Source: a bacterium
GTDB taxonomy: Bacteria > Actinomycetota > Acidimicrobiia > Acidimicrobiales > CATQHL01
Reading direction: 5' to 3'
Length of the DNA stretch: 41,161 nt
NCBI GenBank assembly: GCA_028824415.1
Contig: JAPPDX010000057.1
Span: 1 to 41,161, forward strand
In this document: positions 25,232 to 33,040 of the stretch, one piece after another
How positions within the stretch are numbered: the stretch's first letter is position 1
Layout of the letters: each line of letters begins with the position of its first letter
The notes under the pieces: generated by a model
Told to the model about the DNA's origin: nothing
Databases searched by the model: none
What the model saw: the letters and a program-made list of their open reading frames with translations, nothing else
Translations under genes and position numbers: made by a program

Positions 25232-26698
25232 ATGGTGAGATGGCGCGCGCCAACTGGCGTGGCAGTGGTAGGCCGCTTGGCCCTGGTGCTCGCCTTGGCA
25301 GTGCTGGTGGCGGCCTCCTGCAACGGCGACGAGCCGACCCCGACCAAGCCCGCTGCCACAACGGCGCCGACCACCGAAACCGACCCGCCCGCACCGTCCG
25401 AACCCCAGTCCGCCACCGCAACCGACGCTGCAGCGGACCCCGGACCGGACGCGGGCAGCGACGACCCAGCCGCCACGGCCGGGGAGTTGACAGGCGACGG
25501 TCCGCCAGGTGAGAGCGACTCGGACACATCACCACCGGCGGGCCTGAGCGCCGACACGGCGGGCAGCCTGGCCTTGCTCCTCGACGAGCTCGCCCGGCTT
25601 GCCGACGAGTGGGATCCGGTGGCCCGGGCCTCTCTCGCCGTCGTCACCCCCGACGGCACCCTGTACGGCTTCAACGAGAATCGCCAGCACATCTCCGCCA
25701 GCGCCGTGAAGCCGATCTGGACGGCAGCCGCGATCGACCTGGCCGGTCCGGCGGCCGTGGCACCGCTTGGCCCGGCCGCGCTCGTGCAGTCGGACAACTT
25801 CGCGGCCGGCGAGATCATCGACCTGATCGGCATCGACTCCGTCAACACCTGGAGCGCCGAGGCGGCCGGTACCACCGGCACCCATCTGGCCGCCTGGTAC
25901 TTCGGGACCGACAGGGTTGCGCAGTCGGTGATCGACGGCGGCAGCAGGGCGAACCTCACGACGGTCGGCGACCTGGCGCTCTTCTACGCCGGACTGCAAC
26001 GCGGGGACCTGCTGGACCCCGAAGGCTTCGCCGCCCTCGAGGAGTGGCTGCGCGCCACCGACCGCGGGGCGACCCCTGCCGGCACCGTCAGGGGCGCCCT
26101 CCTGACCCGCCTCCCCGGCGAGGTGGCGGCTGCGGCCATCCACAAAGCCGGCTGGTTGCCGCCGTACTGCTGCGCGGCCGAGGTTCGTCTCATGCTCGAC
26201 GCGGGTGTGATACCGCTCCCTGACGGTTCCTGGTTCGCCATCGCCGCGGTCAGCGACCGGGGCGACTACTACAACCTGTCGGTGCGCTGGGTCAGCCTGG
26301 CCTCCTGTCGGGTCTACGCGCTGCTCGCCGACGATCCGTCGCACAGCTGCGACCGCCCCGGCGACGGCGTGCCCCGACCCGACCTCTGGCGCCCACCGCC
26401 CGAACCTCAACCCACCGCCGATGACGCCGAAGAGCCGGTGCCCGAGTCAGACGAGGCCGAAGCGCTGCCGCTCGAGGACGAGGACGGGCCCGGGGAGTCG
26501 CCGCTCGAGCCCGACGAGAACGCCGAACTGCCGCCCGAGCCCGGCGAGGACGAGGACCTACCACCCGAAATCAACGAGGCCGGGGAGGTCCCGAGCGAGG
26601 CCGACGAGTCCGATACCCCTCCAGGCGACGAGGCCTCCGTAGGGACGGGGAGCGAGACTCCGGCACCGGAGCCCGCCGGGTCGGAGCCTGGCAGTTAG
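25232..26698 (+). CDS. Beta-lactamase-fold serine hydrolase lipoprotein with acidic C-terminal tail
   Basis: A 488-aa exported lipoprotein. It has an N-terminal signal with lipobox VAASC, then a Thr/Pro/Ala linker to about residue 110. A penicillin-recognising fold follows with the three class-A-type motifs in order: S157-A-V-K160 (SxxK), S187-D-N189 (SDN) and K305-A-G307 in place of KTG. It may be a beta-lactamase or a DD-peptidase-like hydrolase; the omega-loop Glu166 equivalent cannot be assigned by eye. The last 110 residues are an unstructured Pro/Glu/Asp tail with repeated DE-PPEPGE-type units. Its stop codon overlaps the convergent aldolase stop (TTAG, 26695-26698). Confidence 0.8.
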   Translation: MVRWRAPTGVAVVGRLALVLALAVLVAASCNGDEPTPTKPAATTAPTTETDPPAPSEPQSATATDAAADPGPDAGSDDPAATAGELTGDGPPGESDSDTSPPAGLSADTAGSLALLLDELARLADEWDPVARASLAVVTPDGTLYGFNENRQHISASAVKPIWTAAAIDLAGPAAVAPLGPAALVQSDNFAAGEIIDLIGIDSVNTWSAEAAGTTGTHLAAWYFGTDRVAQSVIDGGSRANLTTVGDLALFYAGLQRGDLLDPEGFAALEEWLRATDRGATPAGTVRGALLTRLPGEVAAAAIHKAGWLPPYCCAAEVRLMLDAGVIPLPDGSWFAIAAVSDRGDYYNLSVRWVSLASCRVYALLADDPSHSCDRPGDGVPRPDLWRPPPEPQPTADDAEEPVPESDEAEALPLEDEDGPGESPLEPDENAELPPEPGEDEDLPPEINEAGEVPSEADESDTPPGDEASVGTGSETPAPEPAGSEPGS

Positions 26699-27408
26699 CC
26701 GTCGAGTGTCTCGAACAGGTCGGGGTCGCTGCGGCGCAGGCGGCGCCAGTTGGCCTCCCACGTGGCGCCGATGAAGTTGTCCAGGTAGAGACCCTTGCTG
26801 CGGACGGCCTCGGCGATCGGCATCTCCTTGCCGCCGATCACTTGCGCCTCCACGTGACAGCGGGCCGAGGACTCCAGGGTGATGGCCTTCACGGTGGCCT
26901 GCGCCAGCGACCCGTCCACGATCACGACGCCGTGGTTCCCCAGCCAGAGCACGCTGCGATCGCCCAGGGCGGCGGACATGCGCGGCCCGTCCACGATGGG
27001 CCGGACGCCGTCGTCGAAATAGTGGGCCTGCTCGTCGTGGAAAAGGCAGGCGTCCGCCGAGTACATGCCCATGTCGGCGCCTGTGGTGCTCAGCACCTCC
27101 ACGAAGTGCGAGTGCGTGTGGATCACCGCGTTGGCGCCGGGGCGGTCCCGAAGCATCTCGGCATGGAATCCCACCGCCGGCGACACCCCGCCGTCACCGG
27201 ACAAAACCTGCAGGTCCATGCCCACGTGGACGACGTGGTCGGGGAGCGTCTCGTCGAAGTAGCCCCACGGCGAGATCCAGAACGTGTCGGGGCGGTCGGG
27301 ATCCCGCAGCGCCACCTGGCCGGCGACCCGGCTCTCGCAGCCGCCCCGGGCGAGTATGCGGCGCGCCGCGGCGACCTGGAACGCCGGGTGATCGATGTGC
27401 ATACCCAT
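26695..27408 (-). CDS. Class II aldolase/adducin family protein
   Basis: Zinc-dependent aldolase of the fuculose-phosphate aldolase fold, 237 aa. The first zinc pair and acid are in NAVIHTHSHFVEVLS; the third ligand region is LGNHGVVIVDGS. The N-terminus has ARGGCESRVAGQVALRDPD, typical of the family's phosphate/nucleotide-binding loop. Most such stand-alone proteins in actinobacteria have unknown substrates. ATG 27408 is chosen over the longer frame and over ATG 27402 because a TATACT box lies 7 nt upstream, giving a leaderless start. It is tail-to-tail with the lipoprotein gene, the two stop codons sharing bases. Confidence 0.87.
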   Translation of the reverse strand: MGMHIDHPAFQVAAARRILARGGCESRVAGQVALRDPDRPDTFWISPWGYFDETLPDHVVHVGMDLQVLSGDGGVSPAVGFHAEMLRDRPGANAVIHTHSHFVEVLSTTGADMGMYSADACLFHDEQAHYFDDGVRPIVDGPRMSAALGDRSVLWLGNHGVVIVDGSLAQATVKAITLESSARCHVEAQVIGGKEMPIAEAVRSKGLYLDNFIGATWEANWRRLRRSDPDLFETLDG

Positions 27409-27415
27409 GCGCCGG

Positions 27416-27421
27416 AGTATA
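27416..27421 (-). promoter_or_regulatory. Putative leaderless -10 box (TATACT) of the class II aldolase gene
   Basis: Near-consensus -10 hexamer 7 nt before ATG 27408 on the minus strand; the best of the leaderless boxes in the window. Confidence 0.55.
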
Positions 27422-27571
27422 GGAGTGAGCACCGACGGCCCCCGGAGCCGACGACCCGTCACGCCGCCGACCGGCACTCGCTGGCGAACCGAACCCCGCG
27501 GCCTGGCCGGTCGGCGGTGGACCTCCGTCCGCGGATACGCTCACTGGTGCGCGCGGGCGAGAGGAGGGAGG

Positions 27572-28036
27572 ATGAGCCAGACGTTCGTCAGCGACTGGAC
27601 ACCGCCCGACTGGCTCATCCCGTGGATCTCGCGCACGCACGTCATCCTCTACAAGCTGACCACGGGCAAGATCGGCAGCCACGTGGACGGCATGCCCTGC
27701 ATCCTGCTGCGCACCATCGGGCGACGCTCGGGCAAGCCGCACACGGTCTGCCTGAGCTACCTGCCCGACGGCGACTCAATGGTCGTCGTGGGCTCCTTCG
27801 GTGGCGCCGAGTTCAACCCGGCGTGGTACCACAACCTGCGGGCCAACCCCGAGGTCATCGTGCGTGACCGGGAGCGGGTCTTCTGGACGACGGCCGAGAC
27901 CCTCGCAGGCGAGGAGCGCGCCGAACTCTGGGAGACTCGGATCGCCAGCGCCCCCCGCTACGCCCGCTACCAGGAGCGAACCGACAGGGAGATCCCCCTC
28001 GTCCGGCTCAGCTACTCCCGGCCCTACACGGGGTAG
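27572..28036 (+). CDS. Deazaflavin (F420)-dependent nitroreductase family protein (DDN/DUF385)
   Basis: A 154-aa split-barrel flavin/F420 reductase-like protein. Family landmarks are LLRTIGRRSGKPHTVCLSYL, then SMVVVGSFGGAEFNPAWYHNLRANP, where residues around the GG-x-xxNPxWYxNL block contact the deazaflavin in characterised DDN proteins. The physiological substrate is unknown (quinones, nitroaromatics or fatty-acid-like molecules in relatives). ATG 27572 has a purine-rich GAGGAGGGAGG directly upstream; the longer open frame from 27395 has no family similarity before this Met. Confidence 0.88.
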   Translation: MSQTFVSDWTPPDWLIPWISRTHVILYKLTTGKIGSHVDGMPCILLRTIGRRSGKPHTVCLSYLPDGDSMVVVGSFGGAEFNPAWYHNLRANPEVIVRDRERVFWTTAETLAGEERAELWETRIASAPRYARYQERTDREIPLVRLSYSRPYTG

Positions 28037-28066
28037 GCAGGCTGGAGCGGCTCGCGGCTGTCCCGG

Positions 28067-28148
28067 CGGGGACTCCGGCGGCACTCCGGCGGCCTCCGAA
28101 AATGGCACGCCTGCGCTGGCCCCCGGTGTCCCCGCCCTCGCGGGCTTG
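28067..28148. repeat. Dispersed intergenic repeat, copy 2
   Basis: Intergenic sequence between convergent genes, aligned with 2425-2507. The exact core is 28084-28101. The right flank cgccctcgcgggctt matches the other copy's cgccctcgcacggctt. No ATTCC hairpin accompanies this copy. Confidence 0.5.
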
Positions 28149-28164
28149 GTAGTCCCAGCGAGCC

Positions 28165-28950
28165 TCAGAGGGTCCAGCCACCGTCCACGTCGAGCTTCTG
28201 GCCGGTGATGTAGCCGGCACGGTCCGAGGCCAGGAAGCACACCGCCTCGGCGACGTCGGCCGCCCTGCCGAAGTGGCCGAGCGCGATGGAACCGAGGGCC
28301 TCCTCCTGGGCGCGCTCGTCGACTTCGCCCGTGGCCATCAGCGTCTCCGCCATGCCGTCGGCCATCAGCCCCGGCCCGACGCAGTTCGCCCGCACTCCGT
28401 AACGGCCCTCCTCCTTGGCGATCGCCCGCACCAGCGCCTCGACGGCCCCCTTGGGGGCCGAGGAGAGGGAGTCGCGTTTGGGGAACCGCTCGGTCGCACA
28501 GGTCGTGACCGCCACCAGGGTCCCGCGGGATGTGCGCAGGTGTGGCAGCGAGGCGTGCACGAGGTTGTAGAAGGCCAGGATGTCCGCGGTGCATTGACGC
28601 CAGAACCGCTCGGGGTCAATGCGAGCCACGTACTCCATCGAGACGTACGGGCCCGAGGCGTACACCACGGTGTGGAGCCCGCCGCCCGCCACCTCCGCCA
28701 CGGCCGCAGCCACCTCCGTCGTCTCGGCAAGATCCAGTTGCACCGGTCGCGCCCGGCCGCCTCCGGCGGTGATCTCAGCCGCCAGATCGCCCGCCTTGCC
28801 GGCGTTGTTGCGGTAGGTGAAGACCACGTCGGCGCCCCGCTCGGCGAGCAACCGGCAGATTGCCCCGCCGATGCCGCCGCTGCCGCCGGTGACGAGCGCC
28901 GCGCCCGCCTTGCCGACGAAGTCCGGCTCCCCGGTCGCCCCTGATGTCAC
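28165..28950 (-). CDS. SDR-family oxidoreductase lacking the catalytic tyrosine
   Basis: A 261-aa short-chain dehydrogenase fold: the nucleotide motif is TGGSGGIGGAIC near residue 20, and C-terminal GRAADVAEAVCFLASDRAGYITGQKLDVDGGW is FabG-like. The active site is unusual. Where SDRs have YxxxK this protein has SSAPK (Ser in place of Tyr), and the normal catalytic Ser region reads AVTTCATERF. It may therefore use other residues, as enoyl reductase-like SDRs do, or have lost reductase activity. GTG 28950 is chosen because AGGAGG lies about 7 nt upstream. It is divergent from the Rieske-ThDP gene. Confidence 0.85.
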   Translation of the reverse strand: MTSGATGEPDFVGKAGAALVTGGSGGIGGAICRLLAERGADVVFTYRNNAGKAGDLAAEITAGGGRARPVQLDLAETTEVAAAVAEVAGGGLHTVVYASGPYVSMEYVARIDPERFWRQCTADILAFYNLVHASLPHLRTSRGTLVAVTTCATERFPKRDSLSSAPKGAVEALVRAIAKEEGRYGVRANCVGPGLMADGMAETLMATGEVDERAQEEALGSIALGHFGRAADVAEAVCFLASDRAGYITGQKLDVDGGWTL

Positions 28951-28999
28951 CGCGCACCTCCTGGCCGGCGCCGCGCCATGGGTGGCGCAAACCGCCGCT

Positions 29000-29005
29000 T
29001 AGGGT
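29000..29005 (+). promoter_or_regulatory. Putative leaderless -10 box (TAGGGT) of the Rieske-ThDP gene
   Basis: TANNNT hexamer 6 nt upstream of ATG 29012, where no Shine-Dalgarno is present at a usual distance. Confidence 0.45.
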
Positions 29006-29011
29006 ACTGAC

Positions 29012-30961
29012 ATGACCGGATCGGCGACGTGGCACCGGGTCGCGGGACTCGACGAACTCCCCGAGGGAAGGGTCAAGACGGTGGTGGCCGGGGGCCGGGC
29101 CCTGGCGATCAGCCACCACGAGGGCCGCTACGGGGCACTCGACAACCGCTGCCCGCACCAGGGCGGCCCGCTGGGTGAGGGCTCCATCGAGAACGGCTGG
29201 CTGCGCTGCCCGTGGCACGGCTACGACTACGACCCGCTGACCGGCACTCCCCCGCCCCCGTTCAACGACCGCCCGCCGTGCTTCACAACCGAGGTCCGCT
29301 CCGATGGCGTGTATGTGGAGTTGCCGCCGGTGCCGCCGGCGGTGCGCACAGTCAGCGAAGTACTCGTCGAAACCATGTGCAGCTGGGGTATCGACGCCGT
29401 CTTCGGCATGGTCGGTCACTCCAATCTGGGTTTCGCCGAGGCCATGCGCCGGGCCGAAGACCGGGGAGACCTGCGCTTCTTCGGCATCCGCCACGAGGGC
29501 GCGGCGTCGTTCGCCGCGGGTGCCTACGGCAAGCTGACCGGGCGCCCGGCGGCCTGCTTCGCCATCGCCGGGCCGGGATCGACGAACCTGCTGACCGGCC
29601 TCTACGACGCCAAAGTGGACCGTGCCCCCGTGCTGGCGGTGACCGGGCAGGTGCCGTCGGCGCTGGCCGGGCGGGGAGCGTTCCAGGACCTCGACCTCGA
29701 AGCCGCTTTCGCCGACGTCGCCGCCTACAGCCAGACGGTGCACGCCGGCAGCAACCACGCCGAGCTCATGACCCTGGCCTGCAAGAACGCCATCGTGGAG
29801 CGGGCGGTGGGACACCTCGTGCTGCCCGACGAGGTTCAGGTCCTGCCGGCCGGCGAGACTCCCGCCGGCGGTCCCGCCGGCCGGGTGGCGCAGCGCGAGG
29901 TGGCGCCCCCCGCCGAGGTCCTGGCGGCCGCCGCCGAGCGCATCGCCGCCGCCCGGCGGCCGCTCATCATCGTCGGCGCAGGCGCCCGCTTCGACATGGC
30001 GCCGGTGATCGCCCTCGCCGAGCGGATCGCCGCTCCCGTGGCGACCACGTTCAAAGCGAAGGGGCAGGTCTCCGACCGCCACCCGCTGGGCTGCGGGGTT
30101 CTGGGACGCAGCGGCACGCCGATCGCCAGCTGGTTCATGAACGAGAGCGACCTGATCGTGGCCTTCGGGGCCTCGTTCTCGAACCACACCGGCATCGCCC
30201 CCTACAAGCCGATCGTGCAGGTGGACTTCGACCCGATGGCCCTGGGGCGTTTTCATCCCGTCGACATCGGCGTGCTGGGCGGCGTGGGCGTGACCGCCGA
30301 GGCGCTGGGTGCGGCACTCGACCCCGCCGCGGAGTCCGCGCAGCGGACCACCGAGGCCGAGGTGGCCGAGCGCTGGGCACTGTGGCGGGCCGAGAAGGCC
30401 TCCCGGGTTGCCGACGACCGGGGACGCGGCGTGAACTCGGCGGCGATCTTCGACTCGCTCGGGCGGCTGGCGCCGGCCGACGCCGTCATCAGCGTCGACG
30501 TGGGCAACAACACCTACTCCTTCGGCCGCTACTTCGAGGTGCAGCGCCAGTCGGTGCTGATGTCGGGTTATCTGGGCTCGATCGGCTTCGGCTTCCCCGC
30601 TGCGATGGGCGCCTGGGCGGCGGTCGGCGGCGAGCGGTCCGTGCTGGCGGTGACCGGCGACGGCGGCTTCGGGCAGTACGCCATGGAGCTCACCACCGCC
30701 GTGAAGTACGGCATGAACATCACGCACGTGCTGCTGAACAACAACGAGCTGGGCAAGATCACCAAGGAGCAGTTGGCCGGGCAGTTCGGCGTGTGGCACA
30801 CCTCGCTGGTGAACCCGTCCTTCGCCGCCTTCGCCGAGTTGTGCGGCGCGCACGGCACCCAGGTGACCGACCGCAGCGACCTCGACGACGCCATCGCCGG
30901 GGCGCTCGCCCACCCCGGGCCCGCCCTGGTGGAGGTTCTCTGCGACCCCGGCCTGGTCTGA
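29012..30961 (+). CDS. Fusion of a Rieske [2Fe-2S] domain with a thiamine diphosphate-dependent enzyme
   Basis: A 649-aa two-part protein. Residues 1-105 are a Rieske ferredoxin-like domain with C47-P-H49 and C66-P-W-H69, spaced as in ring-hydroxylating oxygenase ferredoxins. Residues about 110-649 are a complete acetolactate synthase/pyruvate oxidase-like enzyme: catalytic Glu162 in RHEGAASFAAGAYG, middle cofactor domain (RRPLIIVGAGARFDM), and the ThDP site GDG (549-551) to NNNELG. A joined electron-carrying domain suggests an oxidase or oxidoreductive decarboxylase rather than a simple synthase. The fusion is in frame with no sign of a sequencing join. The gene is probably leaderless (TAGGGT at 29000). 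Confidence 0.88.
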   Translation: MTGSATWHRVAGLDELPEGRVKTVVAGGRALAISHHEGRYGALDNRCPHQGGPLGEGSIENGWLRCPWHGYDYDPLTGTPPPPFNDRPPCFTTEVRSDGVYVELPPVPPAVRTVSEVLVETMCSWGIDAVFGMVGHSNLGFAEAMRRAEDRGDLRFFGIRHEGAASFAAGAYGKLTGRPAACFAIAGPGSTNLLTGLYDAKVDRAPVLAVTGQVPSALAGRGAFQDLDLEAAFADVAAYSQTVHAGSNHAELMTLACKNAIVERAVGHLVLPDEVQVLPAGETPAGGPAGRVAQREVAPPAEVLAAAAERIAAARRPLIIVGAGARFDMAPVIALAERIAAPVATTFKAKGQVSDRHPLGCGVLGRSGTPIASWFMNESDLIVAFGASFSNHTGIAPYKPIVQVDFDPMALGRFHPVDIGVLGGVGVTAEALGAALDPAAESAQRTTEAEVAERWALWRAEKASRVADDRGRGVNSAAIFDSLGRLAPADAVISVDVGNNTYSFGRYFEVQRQSVLMSGYLGSIGFGFPAAMGAWAAVGGERSVLAVTGDGGFGQYAMELTTAVKYGMNITHVLLNNNELGKITKEQLAGQFGVWHTSLVNPSFAAFAELCGAHGTQVTDRSDLDDAIAGALAHPGPALVEVLCDPGLV

Positions 30962-30976
30962 GCCGGCCTGGCCGGC
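30962..30976. terminator. Possible hairpin after the Rieske-ThDP gene
   Basis: GCCGGC-CTG-GCCGGC directly after the stop codon, in the 32-nt gap to the convergent SDR gene. Stem 6, loop 3, no T-tract. Confidence 0.35.
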
Positions 30977-30993
30977 CCGACTGCAGGCCCCCG

Positions 30994-31854
30994 CTAGCCA
31001 CCCTCCCAGAACGAGTCCTGGATCTCGGCGTGGCGGTTGCGCAACCCTTCGACGAAGATGTCGTCGGTCCAGATGTAGAACCGGCCCTCCAGCAGCCCGT
31101 CGTGGAGGATGTCGGCGGCCTCCGCCGGTGATTTGGCCCGGCCGAATAGGGCCTCCATGGCCTCCTGGCGCCTCCTGGTCAGCTCATCGCCCCAGGCGTC
31201 CCTCTCGGGGAGGGGCTCGCCGGGATTGAGGAGCCGTTCGGGACGGTTGCGGGCCGAACTGGTGATGCGGGTCCGCACGACGCCGGGGCAGAAGGCGGCG
31301 ACGGCGACAGCGCTGTTCTGGTTGGCCAGCTCGGCGCGCAGGGTCTCGGAGATGGCGACGACGGCGTGCTTGGAGGCGTTGTAGGCGGCGAGTTGGGGGA
31401 CGACCACGTGCCCGGCAGAGGACGCCGTGTTGACGATGTGCCCGGCGTCGCGGGCCAGCATGTGCGGCAGGAACACCCGGAGCCCGTGGATGACGCCCCA
31501 GAGGTTCACGCCCAGCACCCACTCCCAGTCGCTGGTGGTCATGGTCGCGGTGGGTTTCTGGATCCCCACACCGGCGTTGTTGAAGAGCAGGTCGACGCTG
31601 CCGTGGCGTTCCAGCACCGCCGCTGCCAGGGCGTCCATCGAGGCGGCGTCGGACACGTCGGTCGGCACAGCGGTGGCCTCGACGCCGGCGGCGCCGAGCT
31701 CGGCCGCCGCCTGCGCAAGTGCGGGCTCCTCCACGTCGGCCAGGACGAGACGGCACCCCGCAGCTCCGAACCGGTCGGCGATGCCCCGGCCCAGGCCGCT
31801 GGCCGCACCGGTGATCACCGCCACCTGACCCTCGAATGCGCCGTCGCCGGTCAT
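30994..31854 (-). CDS. Classical SDR-family oxidoreductase
   Basis: A 286-aa short-chain dehydrogenase with all classical motifs: TGAASGLGRGIA (NAD(P) binding), DLLFNNAGVG, catalytic Ser in VNTASSAGH, and YNASK (Tyr/Lys). The C-terminal extension (ERDAWGDELTRRRQEAMEAL to FYIWTDDIFVEGLRNRHAEI) is typical of a group of actinobacterial SDRs whose substrates are unknown. The start ATG lies 1 nt after the RtcB stop, so it is co-transcribed with rtcB; a functional link is not evident. Confidence 0.92.
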   Translation of the reverse strand: MTGDGAFEGQVAVITGAASGLGRGIADRFGAAGCRLVLADVEEPALAQAAAELGAAGVEATAVPTDVSDAASMDALAAAVLERHGSVDLLFNNAGVGIQKPTATMTTSDWEWVLGVNLWGVIHGLRVFLPHMLARDAGHIVNTASSAGHVVVPQLAAYNASKHAVVAISETLRAELANQNSAVAVAAFCPGVVRTRITSSARNRPERLLNPGEPLPERDAWGDELTRRRQEAMEALFGRAKSPAEAADILHDGLLEGRFYIWTDDIFVEGLRNRHAEIQDSFWEGG

Positions 31855-31855
31855 C

Positions 31856-33040
31856 TCAGCACCCCTTGTAGTTCATGACCGCCCGTAGCACGTGGTCGAT
31901 GCGCACCAGGTCCGCCTGGTCGGCCATCACGGCGGCGATGTTCTTGTAGGCCATCGGCGACTCGTCCACCAGCCGCTCGGCCCGCCCGTGCTGCCAGGTC
32001 CGCCCGGCCATGGCCTCTCGGAAGTCGTCGATCGACACATCCCGCTTGGCGCGCCTGCGGCTCATGCGCCGCCCCGCTCCGTGCGCCGCCGAGGTGTAGG
32101 AGTCCGGGTTGCCCAAGCCGGTCACGACGTAGCTGTCGGCACCCATCGAGCCGGGGATCACGCCTCGGTCGCCGACCCTCGCCCGGATGGCGCCCTTGCG
32201 GGTGATCCACATCGAGCGCCCGCCGTGCGTCTCGCGAGCCGCGTAGTTGTGGTGGCAGTTGATGCGCTCCGCCTCGCCGGGGCGGCGGCCGACGGCCCGA
32301 CCGACCGCCGCCAGCAGGGCGTCCATCATGATCTCGCGGTTGGCGAATGCGTAGCGCTGCGCCCACAGCATGTGGTCCACGTAGCGCCCGAACTGCTCGT
32401 CGGCCTGCAGGAAGTACGCCAGGTCGCGATCCTCGAGTGAGCGCTGCAAGTCGGCGCAGAGGCGGCGGGCGCCGTCGATGTGGCGGGTGGCCAGCCGGTT
32501 GCCGATGCCGCGGCTGCCCGAGTGCAGGACACACCAGACCCGGTCGTCGGCGTCGAGGCTGATTTCCACGAAGTGGTTGCCGCCGCCGAGTGTGCCGAGT
32601 TGCGGGCCGATCTTGGCGAGTTCCTTGCGGGTGAGCCCCTCGGAGTGCGGCAGCGCGTTGCCGGTGAGCCAGCGCTCGGCGGCCTTCGTGGTGCGGCGAT
32701 GGGCGGCAAAGCCCGCGGGGATGGCCCGCTCCACGTCGGCGAGCAGCGGCTCGAGGCTGTCGGGAAGATCGCCCGCAGCCAGGTCGGTGCGCACTGCGAT
32801 CATCCCGCAACCCAGATCCACGCCGACCGCGGCGGGGATGATGGCGCCCTCGGTGGGGATCACCGACCCGACGGTGGCGCCGATGCCGACGTGCGCGTCG
32901 GGCATGAGCGCCACCGGACCCGAGACGGCCGCGCAGCGCGCCGAGGTGAGCGCCTGGTGCAGCGTCCCGCCGTCGATCTCACTGCCCCACGAGCGCACCA
33001 ACTCGCTGCCGGATGCGGCTGCCTTGCCTATTCGCTCCAT
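31856..33040 (-). CDS. rtcB: RtcB-type RNA-splicing/repair ligase
   Basis: GTP- and Mn(II)-dependent ligase joining 2',3'-cyclic phosphate or 3'-phosphate RNA ends to 5'-OH ends; in bacteria it repairs cleaved tRNA or rRNA. The 394-aa product carries the full active site: DLGCGM (Asp75, Cys78), GGGNH (His156), LHSGSRG (His173), NCHHNYA, and the guanylylated histidine in HGAGRRMS (His320). The length fits the short bacterial RtcB group. No archease or RtcA is nearby. Its start overlaps the end of the upstream DUF4143 gene by 13 nt and it is followed after 1 nt by an SDR gene. Confidence 0.94.
   Translation of the reverse strand: MERIGKAAASGSELVRSWGSEIDGGTLHQALTSARCAAVSGPVALMPDAHVGIGATVGSVIPTEGAIIPAAVGVDLGCGMIAVRTDLAAGDLPDSLEPLLADVERAIPAGFAAHRRTTKAAERWLTGNALPHSEGLTRKELAKIGPQLGTLGGGNHFVEISLDADDRVWCVLHSGSRGIGNRLATRHIDGARRLCADLQRSLEDRDLAYFLQADEQFGRYVDHMLWAQRYAFANREIMMDALLAAVGRAVGRRPGEAERINCHHNYAARETHGGRSMWITRKGAIRARVGDRGVIPGSMGADSYVVTGLGNPDSYTSAAHGAGRRMSRRRAKRDVSIDDFREAMAGRTWQHGRAERLVDESPMAYKNIAAVMADQADLVRIDHVLRAVMNYKGC

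Noticed and set aside
28775-30913. 712-aa minus-strand open frame opposite the Rieske-ThDP gene
   Set aside because: Antisense shadow in high-GC DNA; the plus strand encodes intact Rieske and ThDP motifs.
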